Below are positions 54,514 through 63,201 of a stretch of DNA of 64,000 bases, piece by piece. Numbering within the stretch: position 1 is the stretch's first letter; each line of letters begins with the position of its first letter. Both the position numbers and the translations under genes were made by a program. Below the pieces are notes generated by a model that was given only the letters and a program-made list of their open reading frames with translations, was not told the DNA's origin and made no database searches. The stretch is from Saprospiraceae bacterium. Lineage in GTDB: Bacteria; Bacteroidota; Bacteroidia; Chitinophagales; Saprospiraceae. The stretch is from assembly GCA_027488935.1 (NCBI GenBank), contig JAIYAP010000047.1, positions 1-64,000 on the forward strand, written 5' to 3'.

Positions 54514-55251
54514 ATGAAAAAGAATCAGATTTTACTCATAGTGCTTCTCTTTATCGGATGCGCTTTCAACAGTTTTGCCCAGCAAGATCTGAAGTTTGAA
54601 ATAAACAAAGTGCTACCCTTCATTTCGATCCAAGAAGATAAATTAGATAAAATAAACACACTTACGGATTTGGACAAACGGTACCCCACCGCTTGGGTAA
54701 AAGCATATATTTCCGTGGAAATTTCAGCCTATAAAAATGGAATACAAACAAAGGCTTTGGGTATGAGCGATGTCTTGAATCAAGCGCAAAAAGACCTGAT
54801 ACGATTGGCAGACCGTAATAACGATATTGCCGTAATCGTAACGTATATACCCAACAATTCCTTGAAAAACAACCCAGCGAAGCAATACGATTTCAAAGTT
54901 ACAATCATTCCTGACCAAAATGCGACATATGCCGAAGGCACAGAACAATTGATTCAATACCTGCAAAAAAACAGTATTGCAAATATTGAAGCAGGAAGTT
55001 TTACGGGTTATGATTTGACTGCCGTTAAATTTACCATTACCGAACAGGGATATGTTACGGATATTCAAGTTGCAATGCCATCAAAAGATAAAAAAATTGA
55101 CGAAATGCTGGTTACGGCTATTTCAAAAATGCCTAATTGGAAGCCAGCAGCGTTTTCCAACGGTTTAAAAGTCAAACAAAACTTTGTTCTGACCATTGGC
55201 AATATGGAGAACTGCATGGTCAATCTATTGAATATCCGTCCAATTGAATAA
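54514..55251 (+). CDS. Secreted protein with TonB C-terminal-like domain
   Basis: The 245-residue protein has a signal peptide (about 1-22, ending NSFAQQ), an N-terminal unassigned half, and a C-terminal TonB_C-like fold. That fold reads VKFTITEQGYVTDIQVAMPS, then VTAISKMPNWKPAAFSNGLK, ending KQNFVLTIG. There is no N-terminal anchor or proline-rich spanner, so it is not a normal energy transducer. Its place 31 bp before the spike gene suggests it belongs to the same module. Confidence 0.8.
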   Translation: MKKNQILLIVLLFIGCAFNSFAQQDLKFEINKVLPFISIQEDKLDKINTLTDLDKRYPTAWVKAYISVEISAYKNGIQTKALGMSDVLNQAQKDLIRLADRNNDIAVIVTYIPNNSLKNNPAKQYDFKVTIIPDQNATYAEGTEQLIQYLQKNSIANIEAGSFTGYDLTAVKFTITEQGYVTDIQVAMPSKDKKIDEMLVTAISKMPNWKPAAFSNGLKVKQNFVLTIGNMENCMVNLLNIRPIE

Positions 55252-55281
55252 ATTCAAGTTAATATCAACAACAATATAACT

Positions 55282-56916
55282 ATGCCTGATTCGCCCATAT
55301 TCTCCTCCTCAGACACCCTTACATATAACATCTTAATAAATGGCCAACCAATAAAAGACAATTATTTAGTCATATCTATTGAATTAGAGCGGGCTGTTTT
55401 TCGCATTCCCACCGCCAAGATCATTCTGGGCCCACAGTCGATCGACTCCGAAAACAACCAGCACTTTGCCAGCGAATCGGGCGACTTTATCCCAGGCGTG
55501 GACATAGAGATCAAATTAGGCTACGGCTCCAACAATGAAACATTATTCCATGGAATGATCGTCAAGCAGGGTATCCGGAACCTTACGGGCTTGAGCAATG
55601 AACTTATTATACATTGTAGGGATAAATCGACAAAAATGACCCTTGGGCGCAAAAGCGCGTATTATCAGGACATGACAGACAGTGCGATTACGGCTTCCAT
55701 ACTCAGTGATTACGGGTTGAGCAGCGCGGTAGAAGCTACGACCTGTACCCATAAACAATTGGTCAAATACCAGCTGAACGATTGGGATTTTATCGTCGCT
55801 CGCGCAGAAGCAAATGGCATGCTGGCGTACGCAGAAAACGGAAAGGTGTCGGTCAAAAAACCACTGGACAGCGGAATAGCCGATTTGAAAGTAGCATTTG
55901 GCAAAGACGTTTTATCATATGATTGTAGTATTGAATCTCCATTTATAGAAAAAAACGAATTGAACGCTTTGGCCGATGCACAACTCACCCGCGACCGGAT
56001 GTACATAACGCAGGGTACCATCACCCTTATAGGCAATGCAACGCCCAAATTGAACACCCTGCTTGAATTGAATGGATTTGGCGACCGCTTCCATGGAAAT
56101 GTGCTCATCACAAGCATCCAAGACTCCGTTCGGGAAGGAATTTGGCGCACGACCGTGGGCATCGGCCTGCCGTCGGAATGGCAGGATGAACAACACGCCC
56201 TCAGCGCCCCTTCCACCGGAGGATTGCTGCCCGCTATTAGTGGATTACAAAATGGCATCGTCAAAAAAATAGACGAAGACCCCGACGGGCAATACCGAAT
56301 ATTGGTAGAGGTGCCGGTCATCGCCCCGGCCGGTGCCGGAATATGGGCACGCATGGCCCATTTCTATGCCACTTCCGGCAAAGGCAGTTTTTTCCTGCCC
56401 GAAATCGGAGACGAGGTCGTGCTTGGCTTTTTGAACGACGACCCACGCTATCCAATCATTTTGGGTATGCTCTACAGCAGCAACATACCCCCCCCCTACC
56501 CTCCCGACCATAAAAACGAGATCAAGGCCTTCGTCACAAAAAACGACCTGAAGATCGAGTTCAACGATGGAGACAAGGCGCTGTCCATAAAAACCCCGGG
56601 CGGCAACGAATTTGTGCTGTCGGACAAAGACAAGTCCATCACGCTCAAAGACCAAAATGGCAATACAATAGAAATGACAGATGCAGGAATTGCCCTGAAC
56701 AGCGCAACGGACATCCTCCTAAAAGCCAATGGTAAAATCGAATTACAAGCCACCACCGATATCGCTGTCCGTGCTACGGGGGGCGACATCAGCCTGGAAG
56801 GCCTCAACGTGCAAGCAAAAGCCGAAATCGCTTTTTCAGCCGAGGGTTCAGCCAGTGCCGAAATAAAAGCCGCTGGCACTACGACGGTGCAAGGCGCGAT
56901 CGTAATGATTAATTAA
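55282..56916 (+). CDS. VgrG-like spike protein (phage gpD/gp5 type)
   Basis: The 544-residue spike belongs to the Vgr family of contractile injection systems. Residues about 1-325 resemble the gpD/gp27 hub domains (TYNILINGQPIKDNYLVISI, FHGMIVKQGIRNLTG, LNDWDFIVARAEANGMLAY). About 340-420 is the OB-fold (IVKKIDEDPDGQYRILVEVP ... GDEVVLGFLNDDPRYPIILG). About 430-544 is a beta-helix of short repeats. The spike forms the needle tip base that carries PAAR and effectors. No sheath, tube or ATPase genes lie in this window, so the machinery must be elsewhere. Confidence 0.93.
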   Translation: MPDSPIFSSSDTLTYNILINGQPIKDNYLVISIELERAVFRIPTAKIILGPQSIDSENNQHFASESGDFIPGVDIEIKLGYGSNNETLFHGMIVKQGIRNLTGLSNELIIHCRDKSTKMTLGRKSAYYQDMTDSAITASILSDYGLSSAVEATTCTHKQLVKYQLNDWDFIVARAEANGMLAYAENGKVSVKKPLDSGIADLKVAFGKDVLSYDCSIESPFIEKNELNALADAQLTRDRMYITQGTITLIGNATPKLNTLLELNGFGDRFHGNVLITSIQDSVREGIWRTTVGIGLPSEWQDEQHALSAPSTGGLLPAISGLQNGIVKKIDEDPDGQYRILVEVPVIAPAGAGIWARMAHFYATSGKGSFFLPEIGDEVVLGFLNDDPRYPIILGMLYSSNIPPPYPPDHKNEIKAFVTKNDLKIEFNDGDKALSIKTPGGNEFVLSDKDKSITLKDQNGNTIEMTDAGIALNSATDILLKANGKIELQATTDIAVRATGGDISLEGLNVQAKAEIAFSAEGSASAEIKAAGTTTVQGAIVMIN

Positions 56917-56933
56917 ATTTATAAAAAAATCTT

Positions 56934-57233
56934 ATGCCACCAGCAGCAAGACTAACCGATATGCACACCTGTCCGATGCTTACCCCTGGTCTTCCACCCA
57001 TCCCGCACGTGGGCGGCCCGGTAATCGGTCCGGGCGTCCCCAACGTGCTGATAGAAGGGATGCCAGCCGCCGTCGCGGGTGATATGTGCGTGTGCGTAGG
57101 GCCGCCGGACACCATTGTCAATGGATCGACCACCGTTCTGATTTCCGGCCGCCCGGCTGCTCGGATGGGCGATACCACCGCGCACGGAGGGTTCATTGTA
57201 TTGGGCGCGCGGACTGTGATTATTGGTGGCTGA
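56934..57233 (+). CDS. PAAR-domain spike tip protein
   Basis: The 99-residue PAAR protein begins MPPAARLTDMHTCPM. Its repeating beta-hairpins GGPVIGPGVPNVLIEGMPAA, CVGPPDTIVNGSTTVLISG and RPAARMGDTTAHGG fold to a cone with a Zn site formed by His/Cys (HTCP, H of PHVGG, CVC). It lies 17 bp after the spike gene. PAAR sharpens the VgrG tip and can carry effectors. Confidence 0.95.
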   Translation: MPPAARLTDMHTCPMLTPGLPPIPHVGGPVIGPGVPNVLIEGMPAAVAGDMCVCVGPPDTIVNGSTTVLISGRPAARMGDTTAHGGFIVLGARTVIIGG

Positions 57234-57350
57234 GTAAGGCTTGGTAATGTTTTTAGTGGCGTTAGTTGAATGGTGTAGGCGATACGCTTGCCGGACTAGC
57301 AATAACTTGGAGCAGCGATTTTAAACACGTAAAATTTTAAAAACAAATAC

Positions 57351-58907
57351 ATGATGAAATCACCCTGGAAAGAAATGTTGCCAGAATTGCTCCCTGAATA
57401 CACCATGAACCATGATGTGAAGGTTCCTACGAAACGGACCCAGACACTTATGGACATCATTGATTATGGCATTCCAAAAGCCAAGGAGCCCAAGGATATT
57501 GCGATCATTGGCGCCGGGTTTTCGGGCATGGTGGCTGCCTCGCTTTTGGCCGATGCCGGGCACCGGGTAACCATCTACGAAGCCAGTATGCGCGTGGGCG
57601 GACGCATTAAAACCATCCGGGAGCCTTTCCTGAACGGGCAAAGCGGAGAAGCCGGCGCTATGCGGCTTGTGACTTCTTATCTCTTGGTATTCAAGTATAT
57701 AGAGAAATTAAGATTAGAGACTTTTGATTTTATCAACCACGATACCAAAGGCAACGAACTCATTTTTGTCAATGGGGTAAAAATTACCCGCAAGGAATAC
57801 CAGGCCAATCCAGACCTCCTGCAATTCGATACTATTGGCAAAGAAAAGGGGAAAACTGCCGACGCGCTGTGGGCCGAAGCGATTCAGCCCATTATGGACA
57901 TGCTCAAAGAAGAAAACGTGGAGAACTGGGCAAAAGTGATCGAAAAATACGACCGATATTCCGTTCGCGGATACCTGAAGGCTGAAACGGATCTGTCGGA
58001 AGGCGCTATTGAAATGATTGAGGTGATGCTCAATTTGGAATCGCGGTCTAATTTGGGCCTGATTCAGCAAATTGTTGAAACGATAGACCACGATCCCAAT
58101 GCTACCTATTTTGGCATAAGCGGCGGTATGGATTTATTGCCACAGCGCTTTTACGAGCAGCTTAAAGCACAAGGCGTAAATTTCTATTTCAACCACATGC
58201 TCACAAGGATTGACCGGGATGACAAAGCAACCCTGTACTTTGAAGGGAGCAAAGCCCAGGCAGGCAACCGGATGGTAGGCTATGGCGTAGCGGCCGAACC
58301 ATCCAAGCACAAAAAAGTAAAAGCCGACGAAGTCATTCTGACCATTCCGTTTCCGGCCATGCGCACCCTGGAAGTGAACCCACCCTTCTCCCAAATCAAA
58401 CGAAAAACGATCCGCGAACTCAATTACAATGGCTCGACCAAAGTATATCTACAGTTCAGCAAACGTTTTTGGGAAACTGAACACAAAATTTTTGGCGGAC
58501 AGGTAATTACCGACCTTGCCTCGCGCTTTATCTATTTTCCGAGCACCGATTTCGGTGGAGAAAACGGCGGGGTAGTAATCTCCAGCTATGTTTGGGCCAC
58601 CGAAGCCGCTTTATGGGATGCTTTCACCGATGAATCCCGCGTAGAATATACCCTGAACGATATGGCCAAAATTTTTGGCGAACATATCCGCGACTATTTC
58701 GTGGTCGGCACCTCGCAATCGTGGGCCAATGACATCTATTCTACTGGCGAGGCGGCTATGTTGGCGCCCGGGCAATTTGAAGAGCTCGAAGGCTATGTTC
58801 AAATGGCCGAAGGCAATATCCATTTTGGCGGCGATGCCACCTCATTTAAGATTGCCTGGATTGAAGGGGCAATTGAAGCGGGGATTCGGACGGCGCTGGA
58901 GATTTAA
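57351..58907 (+). CDS. FAD-dependent amine oxidase (L-amino acid/monoamine oxidase type)
   Basis: The 518-residue flavoprotein has the FAD Rossmann motif IAIIGAGFSGMVAASLL at about 51-67 and YEASMRVGGRIKT. The MAO/LAAO substrate-domain block is GEAGAMRLVTSYLLVFKYIE. The C-terminal FAD clamp is NIHFGGDATSFKIAWIEGAI. Such enzymes oxidise amines or amino acids to imines with H2O2 release. There is no signal peptide; about 50 residues precede the FAD domain. It is part of the spike module (118 bp after PAAR, 27 bp before the aldolase). Confidence 0.92.
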   Translation: MMKSPWKEMLPELLPEYTMNHDVKVPTKRTQTLMDIIDYGIPKAKEPKDIAIIGAGFSGMVAASLLADAGHRVTIYEASMRVGGRIKTIREPFLNGQSGEAGAMRLVTSYLLVFKYIEKLRLETFDFINHDTKGNELIFVNGVKITRKEYQANPDLLQFDTIGKEKGKTADALWAEAIQPIMDMLKEENVENWAKVIEKYDRYSVRGYLKAETDLSEGAIEMIEVMLNLESRSNLGLIQQIVETIDHDPNATYFGISGGMDLLPQRFYEQLKAQGVNFYFNHMLTRIDRDDKATLYFEGSKAQAGNRMVGYGVAAEPSKHKKVKADEVILTIPFPAMRTLEVNPPFSQIKRKTIRELNYNGSTKVYLQFSKRFWETEHKIFGGQVITDLASRFIYFPSTDFGGENGGVVISSYVWATEAALWDAFTDESRVEYTLNDMAKIFGEHIRDYFVVGTSQSWANDIYSTGEAAMLAPGQFEELEGYVQMAEGNIHFGGDATSFKIAWIEGAIEAGIRTALEI

Positions 58908-58934
58908 ACATACCTAATTTAACATTTAACCAAA

Positions 58935-59939
58935 ATGGCAGATTTAAAAATACTAGACGTTACCCTCCGGGATGGAGGATATGTCAACAACTGGGATTTT
59001 TCCCAGGATATGGCCAATGCTATTACAGGGGATCTGAGCGCCGCTGGGATTAATTTCATTGAAATTGGTTACCGGAACTTCCCTGCCGGACACAATAACC
59101 CAGGCTTGTCCGGCCGCTGCTCCGACGAATACATTAAAGCAATTCTTGCCGCAGCACCTGGAGCCAAATTGTCGGTCATGTATTCGCCTGATACCGTTTC
59201 GCTTCAAGACATGGATACTCTGGCCGCGCTTGGGGTGGCCATGGTCCGATGTAGTATTCCAGCAGGCAATCTTGATGCGGCCCTACCCTTGATAAAACAT
59301 GGCTGTGAACTTGGCATGGTTTCAACCGCCAACATGACCACCGTAACAGAGTACAAGACCGACCAGTTGATCAGCGATTGCAACCATGTGATTGAAAATG
59401 GTTGCAGCGTGGTGTATGTGGCCGATTCAAACGGAAGCATGACTCCTGATCATGTCGAAGCACTTTTTGAACTGCTCAAAACCAAGGTACATCCCATTCC
59501 ACTTGGTTTTCACAACCACAACAACATGAGCCTTGGACTGGCAAATGCCTACAAAGCCATCCAAATGGGGGTCGAATATATCGATTGTACGCTGCGAGGC
59601 ATGGGCCGTTCTGCGGGCAACGTGCCCACAGAAACCTTGGCCACCTTTCTGCAACACCAGCAACTGGCGTCCAATTTGAATGTATTGATGATCTTGAACC
59701 TGGCCAATTACCTGGTACAACAAATTCCCATCGCCGACCTGAAGCCCAGCCTACAGGACATGGCCTTGGGGGCGTACGATTTCTTTACCAATGTGCAACC
59801 CTTCATCACGTCTGCTTCAGCGGAATATGGGGTTTCATGGTATGCCCTTATTTCCAAAATGGCTGCGCTTGATCTTGACAAACCCAATATTACCTTTCAG
59901 CAAGTGCAAAGTATTGCACGCCAACTTTCTTTACAATAG
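58935..59939 (+). CDS. HMGL-like / 4-hydroxy-2-oxovalerate-type aldolase
   Basis: The 334-residue TIM-barrel metallolyase of the DRE-TIM type shows LDVTLRDGGYVNNWDF (the RD and metal D), GINFIEIGYR, ADSNGSMTPDHVEALFELL, and the metal-binding HNHNN of GFHNHNNMSLGLANAY. Family members act on 2-oxo acids (aldol cleavage or condensation). Placed between an amine oxidase, which makes 2-oxo acids, and an asparaginase, it could use their products. The exact reaction is unknown. Confidence 0.92.
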   Translation: MADLKILDVTLRDGGYVNNWDFSQDMANAITGDLSAAGINFIEIGYRNFPAGHNNPGLSGRCSDEYIKAILAAAPGAKLSVMYSPDTVSLQDMDTLAALGVAMVRCSIPAGNLDAALPLIKHGCELGMVSTANMTTVTEYKTDQLISDCNHVIENGCSVVYVADSNGSMTPDHVEALFELLKTKVHPIPLGFHNHNNMSLGLANAYKAIQMGVEYIDCTLRGMGRSAGNVPTETLATFLQHQQLASNLNVLMILNLANYLVQQIPIADLKPSLQDMALGAYDFFTNVQPFITSASAEYGVSWYALISKMAALDLDKPNITFQQVQSIARQLSLQ

Positions 59940-59978
59940 TCCTACCCTATTTGGACACACCAAACACTTAGGCAAATT

Positions 59979-61562
59979 ATGAATATTGCAGTAATCAACT
60001 CCGGCGGCACCATTAGTTGCGTGGGCGCTCCCTTGAACCCCATGCCAGCCCAAAAATTTGCGGATGCATGCACCAATTTGTTAACCCATATTTTCCAACA
60101 AGGGATCCCCAATTTACAAATTACCTATATAACAGACTTGGTTTTCCCTGAGTCCAAATACGGGACCCTCGACAGCACCAACCTGCAGCCCAGCGACTGG
60201 TGCCTGATGGCCGATTACATACTTGAGCATTATGACCATTATGATGGTTGGGTGGTGCTTCATGGTACCGATAGCATGGATTTTACGGGTACAGCGCTGC
60301 CCTTCCTTTTGTCTTCCTTCGATAAAAAAGGCATCGTTATGGGCGCGTTGTCAAAACCTGTAATCATTACCGGGTCGCAAGTACCGCTTTTTTACCAGGC
60401 AACACCTGCAGATAGCCTGAGCATCAACTTCAATACCGATGCCTTTCAAAACGTTTGCGGTGCCCTGGCAGCAGCGCAAACAGGCATTCCCGAAGTTTGC
60501 ATTTACTTTCAAAACAAGTTGTACCGGGGCAACAGGGTGGTAAAAACCAATGCCAGCGAGTTCAACGCCTTTTCCTCGCCCAATTTTTCCTACCTTGGAG
60601 AATATGGCGTAGGCCTCAGCCTCGACGGGAACCTCATGCTCCCTGGCCCGGTAAGCCATTCGATTTCGCTCGACAATCCATCCGTGCGTACGCAGGTCCG
60701 CAACCAGTTGCAGTATATCCAGGCACATATCGATCAGTTTCCGGTAATGCAATTGAATGCCTTCCCGGCGCATTACAAGATGTCACCCGCGGAAGGGTTT
60801 TTAGCCAAATTAATCCAAAGTCTACCAGCATTGCAGTTAAAGGGGCTCATTTTGGAATCATACGGAGAAGGGAATTTCCCCTCCGGCAACCCAGACACTG
60901 CGGATCAGGGCAGCATATACAAGGCTTTAAAAATGGTCAACGACCACGGGATCATTATAGTGGATTGCACCCAGGTCATCAGTGGCGTCATCAACGACAG
61001 CGCTTATCTCGCCGGAGCCTGGTTGCCCCAGGTCGGCGCGCTCAGTCCGGCCGACATGACCCCAATGGCCGCGTTTTCCAAACTCATGGTCTTGATGACC
61101 GCAGCCGGGTTTGCTGGCAATGATTGGGATATTGATACCGTAAAATGCCTGTTCCAAACCAATTTGCTGGGTGAAATGCTAAGCGTCAATAAATTAGACA
61201 GCCGCAGCAACACCATACTTTTGCCCGGACAAAGCCTGTATGCCCTCGATGGCAGCGCCACGCTCACGAACGATCAGATCCTGGGGCCCGTATTGAAAGA
61301 CCGGCAAGGCAACACCCTTTGGTCGGCGTTCAACACAACGCCAGCGGCCTCCAAAATGCCCGGCAGGTTGGTGATGCAAAACGATGGGAACCTCGTTTTT
61401 TACAGCAGGTGTAATGCTGCTATGTGGGCCACCAACACGGGTAACCCTTTCGGGGCTTCTTCCCAGTTGCGCGTGGACGGGTCGAGTGTGGACAAAACCT
61501 TGGTATTGTCTGTATATAATTACTCGGAAGGGCAAGAAACGGTTATTTTATATGGGCAATAA
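59979..61562 (+). CDS. Asparaginase fused to a bulb-type lectin domain
   Basis: The 527-residue protein has two parts. Residues about 1-400 are an asparaginase/glutaminase: NSGGTISC gives the first catalytic Thr, LHGTDSMDFTGTALPFLL gives the second Thr and Asp, and LILESYGEGNFP follows. The predicted reaction is Asn to Asp plus NH3. Residues about 408-527 form a mannose-binding bulb-type (B-) lectin: PGQSLYALDGS, then the canonical QxDxNxVxY motif in MQNDGNLVFYS (467-475), then MWATNTG. There is no signal peptide. The lectin may target the enzyme to glycans on another cell. It is the last gene of the spike module. Confidence 0.92.
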   Translation: MNIAVINSGGTISCVGAPLNPMPAQKFADACTNLLTHIFQQGIPNLQITYITDLVFPESKYGTLDSTNLQPSDWCLMADYILEHYDHYDGWVVLHGTDSMDFTGTALPFLLSSFDKKGIVMGALSKPVIITGSQVPLFYQATPADSLSINFNTDAFQNVCGALAAAQTGIPEVCIYFQNKLYRGNRVVKTNASEFNAFSSPNFSYLGEYGVGLSLDGNLMLPGPVSHSISLDNPSVRTQVRNQLQYIQAHIDQFPVMQLNAFPAHYKMSPAEGFLAKLIQSLPALQLKGLILESYGEGNFPSGNPDTADQGSIYKALKMVNDHGIIIVDCTQVISGVINDSAYLAGAWLPQVGALSPADMTPMAAFSKLMVLMTAAGFAGNDWDIDTVKCLFQTNLLGEMLSVNKLDSRSNTILLPGQSLYALDGSATLTNDQILGPVLKDRQGNTLWSAFNTTPAASKMPGRLVMQNDGNLVFYSRCNAAMWATNTGNPFGASSQLRVDGSSVDKTLVLSVYNYSEGQETVILYGQ

Positions 61563-61721
61563 ACGTTCTTTTGGTGTCATTCGCGGTTAAGGGTTTCTAT
61601 GGAACGGGACAGAAACACTGTTTTTAACTGCGGGCTGTTCATTTGCGAGGCTTTCCGGGTTGCTCTGGTTTCTTACTGGGGACCTTTTCCGTTTTTTTTA
61701 AAATTCTATTCGGAATGGCGA

Positions 61722-61857
61722 ATTACACAAAACCTTTTAGGCCATGAAAGTAGCAAAACGGCAGAAATATACATCCATTACTTATCCCAATAGCATCGGC
61801 TTTACTAAAAGAAGTTGGGATAAGGTAAAAAGTGCTTTGGATGATTTAGAAAACTGA
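61722..61857 (+). pseudogene. Tyrosine recombinase C-terminal remnant 2
   Basis: One frame reads ITQNLLGHESSKTAEIYIHY followed by LSQ-stop (61722-61793). After a frameshift, KRSWDKVKSALDDLEN-stop follows (61807-61857). This is the integrase C-terminus with catalytic Tyr, homologous to remnant 1 (shared K-S-W-x-K-x-K-S-x-LD pattern), again broken. Similar sequence continues downstream in both (ACAGAT ... CCACATGAACC). Intergenic 61563-62195 otherwise has no full gene. Confidence 0.75.
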
Positions 61858-61932
61858 ATTTTTACAATATATTTGCACAGATAAAACTTACCACATGAAC
61901 CAATATTCCCTTTCGGTATTAAAATTGAACAG

Positions 61933-61969
61933 TTGCGTCAAGATAACCGTGCCGGTTATCTTGACGCAA
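61933..61969. repeat. Perfect 17-bp inverted repeat (hairpin)
   Basis: TTGCGTCAAGATAACCG (61933-61949), a TGC loop, then its exact complement CGGTTATCTTGACGCAA (61953-61969). No T-run follows, so it is not a normal terminator. It lies between integrase remnant 2 and the EAD genes, inside a 25-codon frame opening at ATG 61896. Confidence 0.9.
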
Positions 61970-62195
61970 TAAGGGCTATTAGGGGGAATTGACGAACATG
62001 CTCAAGTTCAACGCAACCCTTTGGTGACAGTGCGAACTTTAAACATATGTACATTAAAAAAGGAACGTTGAAAACCGATTAGGGCAATCAAACCCTAAAA
62101 CCAAATAATCTGGTTTGGAGAGTTATTGCTATCGTAAAAAGGGGTGAACTCAAATGTAATCAATTTAAGCCACAACCCATAAAAAACCTTAAATC

Positions 62196-63176
62196 ATGTG
62201 GAAATATGTTGAGCTTTCTTATACCCTTGCTTCCCTTTACTACACTAGGGAAGATGCATTTCGCATAACCATTGCAGCAGGGCTTAAGCCTGAGTTTATT
62301 AGTTTCGGATATTCTGGCATCAACAACTGGACAAATATTCTAAAAGATGCTGAGAATAAAGGCAAGATAGATACCCTCTTAGATATTGTATTGATAGAGC
62401 ATTCTGACAACAAGATAATACAAGCCTATAGAGTTAATGCAGATTCTGCTTCAGCAAAGGGCATTAGCAGTTACAGTGGGAACAAGATAGATTGGAAAGG
62501 CACAAAATCGGCTTCCCAATTGGAAAAAATCATGGGTACGGAAAGCACCTTGATGCCTATCCATTTTCTTGAGTTAGGACTATTAAAATCCAATTCCGTT
62601 GCTCGAGTTGACATTCCCAAAGGATATGGGTCGGGATTCCTTATTGCCAATAACTTTTTTGTCACTAACCATCATGTTATTGATACTGAAGCCAAAGCCT
62701 GGAAAACCACTGTGCGATTCAATTACCAAAAGACCCAGGATGGCAAGCGCACTAAACATGAAGATTTTGATTTAGACCCCTCAGCCGGCTTTGCTACCTC
62801 TTCCGAAAACGATTGGACCATCGTAAAAATTAACGGCGATGCAAATAGCAAATATGGCGCCCTTCCCTTGCAGAAATGTGCTTTAAAATTGGATGATTTT
62901 GTGAATATCATTCAGCACCCGGGTGGCGAACACAAGCAAATAGCCCTTTATCATAACCATATCACGTATGTAGATGAAAGCAGAGTGCAATATCTTACTG
63001 ACACCTTACCGGGCTCTTCCGGTTCGCCGGTTTTCAATTCCGATTGGGAAGTAGTAGCACTTCACCATAGTGGCGGCTGGCTGGTTGAACCCGGAACTTC
63101 AAATGAATATTACCGTAATGAGGGAATCAGCGTAAATTTGCTGGTGGAGGAGTTTGCGAAATTAGGGTTTATTTAA
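62196..63176 (+). CDS. EAD-linked trypsin-like serine protease
   Basis: The 326-residue protein pairs an N-terminal effector-associated domain (about 1-85; the pattern SYTLASLYYTREDAFRITIA, GINNWTNILKDAENKGKIDT) with a C-terminal trypsin-like protease. The protease shows GSGFLIANNFFVTNHH with catalytic His160, NDWTIVKI with Asp206, and LPGSSGSPVF with Ser275. EADs link effectors to partner NTPases by homotypic contact in bacterial conflict systems. The next gene, 25 bp on, has another EAD with a STAND NTPase, completing the pair. There is no signal peptide, so it acts in the cytoplasm, likely cleaving targets on activation. Confidence 0.88.
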   Translation: MWKYVELSYTLASLYYTREDAFRITIAAGLKPEFISFGYSGINNWTNILKDAENKGKIDTLLDIVLIEHSDNKIIQAYRVNADSASAKGISSYSGNKIDWKGTKSASQLEKIMGTESTLMPIHFLELGLLKSNSVARVDIPKGYGSGFLIANNFFVTNHHVIDTEAKAWKTTVRFNYQKTQDGKRTKHEDFDLDPSAGFATSSENDWTIVKINGDANSKYGALPLQKCALKLDDFVNIIQHPGGEHKQIALYHNHITYVDESRVQYLTDTLPGSSGSPVFNSDWEVVALHHSGGWLVEPGTSNEYYRNEGISVNLLVEEFAKLGFI

Positions 63177-63201
63177 TTCATTTAAAGAAATTGCAATTAT
63201 T

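Noticed and set aside
61599-61793. A 64-residue stand-alone gene
   Set aside because: Only its last 23 codons resemble anything, and those are the integrase remnant; the front is out-of-frame debris.
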